Assembly (NCBI RefSeq): GCF_004339575.1
Contig: NZ_SMFV01000004.1
Location: 1-64,000, forward strand
DNA from: Phorcysia thermohydrogeniphila
GTDB taxonomy: Bacteria; Aquificota; Aquificia; Desulfurobacteriales; Desulfurobacteriaceae
Length of the DNA: 64,000 nt
Reading direction: 5' to 3'
Translations under genes and position numbers: made by a program
The notes under the pieces: model-generated
The model's database searches: none
What the model saw: the letters and a program-made list of their open reading frames with translations, nothing else
Told to the model about the DNA's origin: nothing
Shown: one piece after another, positions 63,818-64,000 of the stretch
Layout of the letters: the number at the start of each line of letters is the position of its first letter
Position numbering within the stretch: the stretch's first letter is position 1

Positions 63818-64000
63818 CTAAAACGGCCAAATCTTCATGAGGAACCTTGCAAGCCAGCCGGGTCTCTGGTTTTCTGCCATATAACCTTTTCCGTTATACT
63901 CAACGTACATGTTAGCAACCTTACTTGACGGAACGGAGTTATCAGGAGCTATGTCCTCAGGCCTTACAATGCCGGAAATCCTTAAAACCTGAACATCGTC
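63818..64000 (-). CDS. flgH: Flagellar L-ring protein FlgH, C-terminal end (partial)
   Basis: The last 60 codons of FlgH read DDVQVLRISGIVRPEDIAPD, NSVPSSKVANMYVEYNGKGY and end PGWLARFLMKIWPF before TAG. This is the conserved C-terminus of the lipoprotein L ring in the outer membrane. The 5' part lies beyond the window end. It is directly upstream of flgI in the same operon. Confidence 0.93.
   Translation of the reverse strand, partial: DDVQVLRISGIVRPEDIAPDNSVPSSKVANMYVEYNGKGYMAENQRPGWLARFLMKIWPF

Overview
The window reads as chromosome of a thermophilic, flagellated, Gram-negative bacterium. Protein style (Lys/Glu-rich, AGG/AGA arginine), a long NusG with an inserted domain, LptD, type IV pilins, FlhF/FlhG flagella and a selenocysteine tRNA fit the Aquificota, most likely Desulfurobacteriaceae. 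This placement is inferred from gene content and remembered protein families, not from a search.

Region 1 (1-12,890) is the classic translation/transcription cluster: end of tuf, rpmG, tRNA-Trp, secE, nusG, rplK, rplA, an L10-type leader, rplJ, rplL, a strong promoter with a leader hairpin, rpoB and rpoC. RpoB carries a CxC-x12-CxxC zinc-ribbon-like segment that closely resembles the RpoC N-terminal zinc finger.

Region 2 (12,916-25,066) is a comM (yifB) gene split by a complete 10,631-bp Tn7-like transposon (13,762-24,392). The element has TGT...ACA ends, a 5-bp GAGGG target duplication, three TnsB-type repeats at the left and four at the right. Removing the element plus one duplication restores a 504-codon ComM frame exactly. 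From the right end inward it encodes TnsA, TnsB, TnsC, a small ribbon-helix-helix-like protein on the opposite strand, TniQ and a DUF4338/DruA-like protein. From the left end inward it encodes a TnsE-like protein, a NurA-like nuclease and a HerA-like ATPase in one tight operon. The linkage of the fork/DNA-end target selector (TnsE) with an end-resection pair (NurA-HerA) is the strongest candidate here for an undescribed system.

Region 3 (25,067-30,500) holds a type IV pilin gene with a sigma-54-type promoter and two upstream TGACA/TGTCA palindromes, a second pilin-like gene, convergent lptD, and a phasin-like/UbiB-kinase pair followed by a small membrane protein. Region 4 (30,501-37,515, minus strand) is an operon mnmA-atpF'-atpF-atpH-atpA-atpG-atpD-atpC whose leader contains a terminator-like hairpin between the likely promoter and mnmA. 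Region 5 (37,516-43,071) is housekeeping: ruvX, a MoaD/ThiS-like protein, a receiver-like protein, gatC, a Cys-rich small protein, gatA, tRNA-Sec, a PHP hydrolase, an HhH-GPD glycosylase and a PilZ protein.

Region 6 (43,075-64,000) is flagellar: fliJ and motE on the plus strand, then a 20-kb minus-strand run from flgH (cut by the window end) through flgI, flgJ-like, flhA, flhF, flhG, fliA, fliK, a TPR protein, flgB, flgC, fliE, fliF, fliH, fliI, flgD, flgE, fliL, fliN, fliO, fliP, fliQ, fliR and flhB. The rotor genes fliG and fliM are not in this run. No gene-free stretch exceeds about 205 bases.
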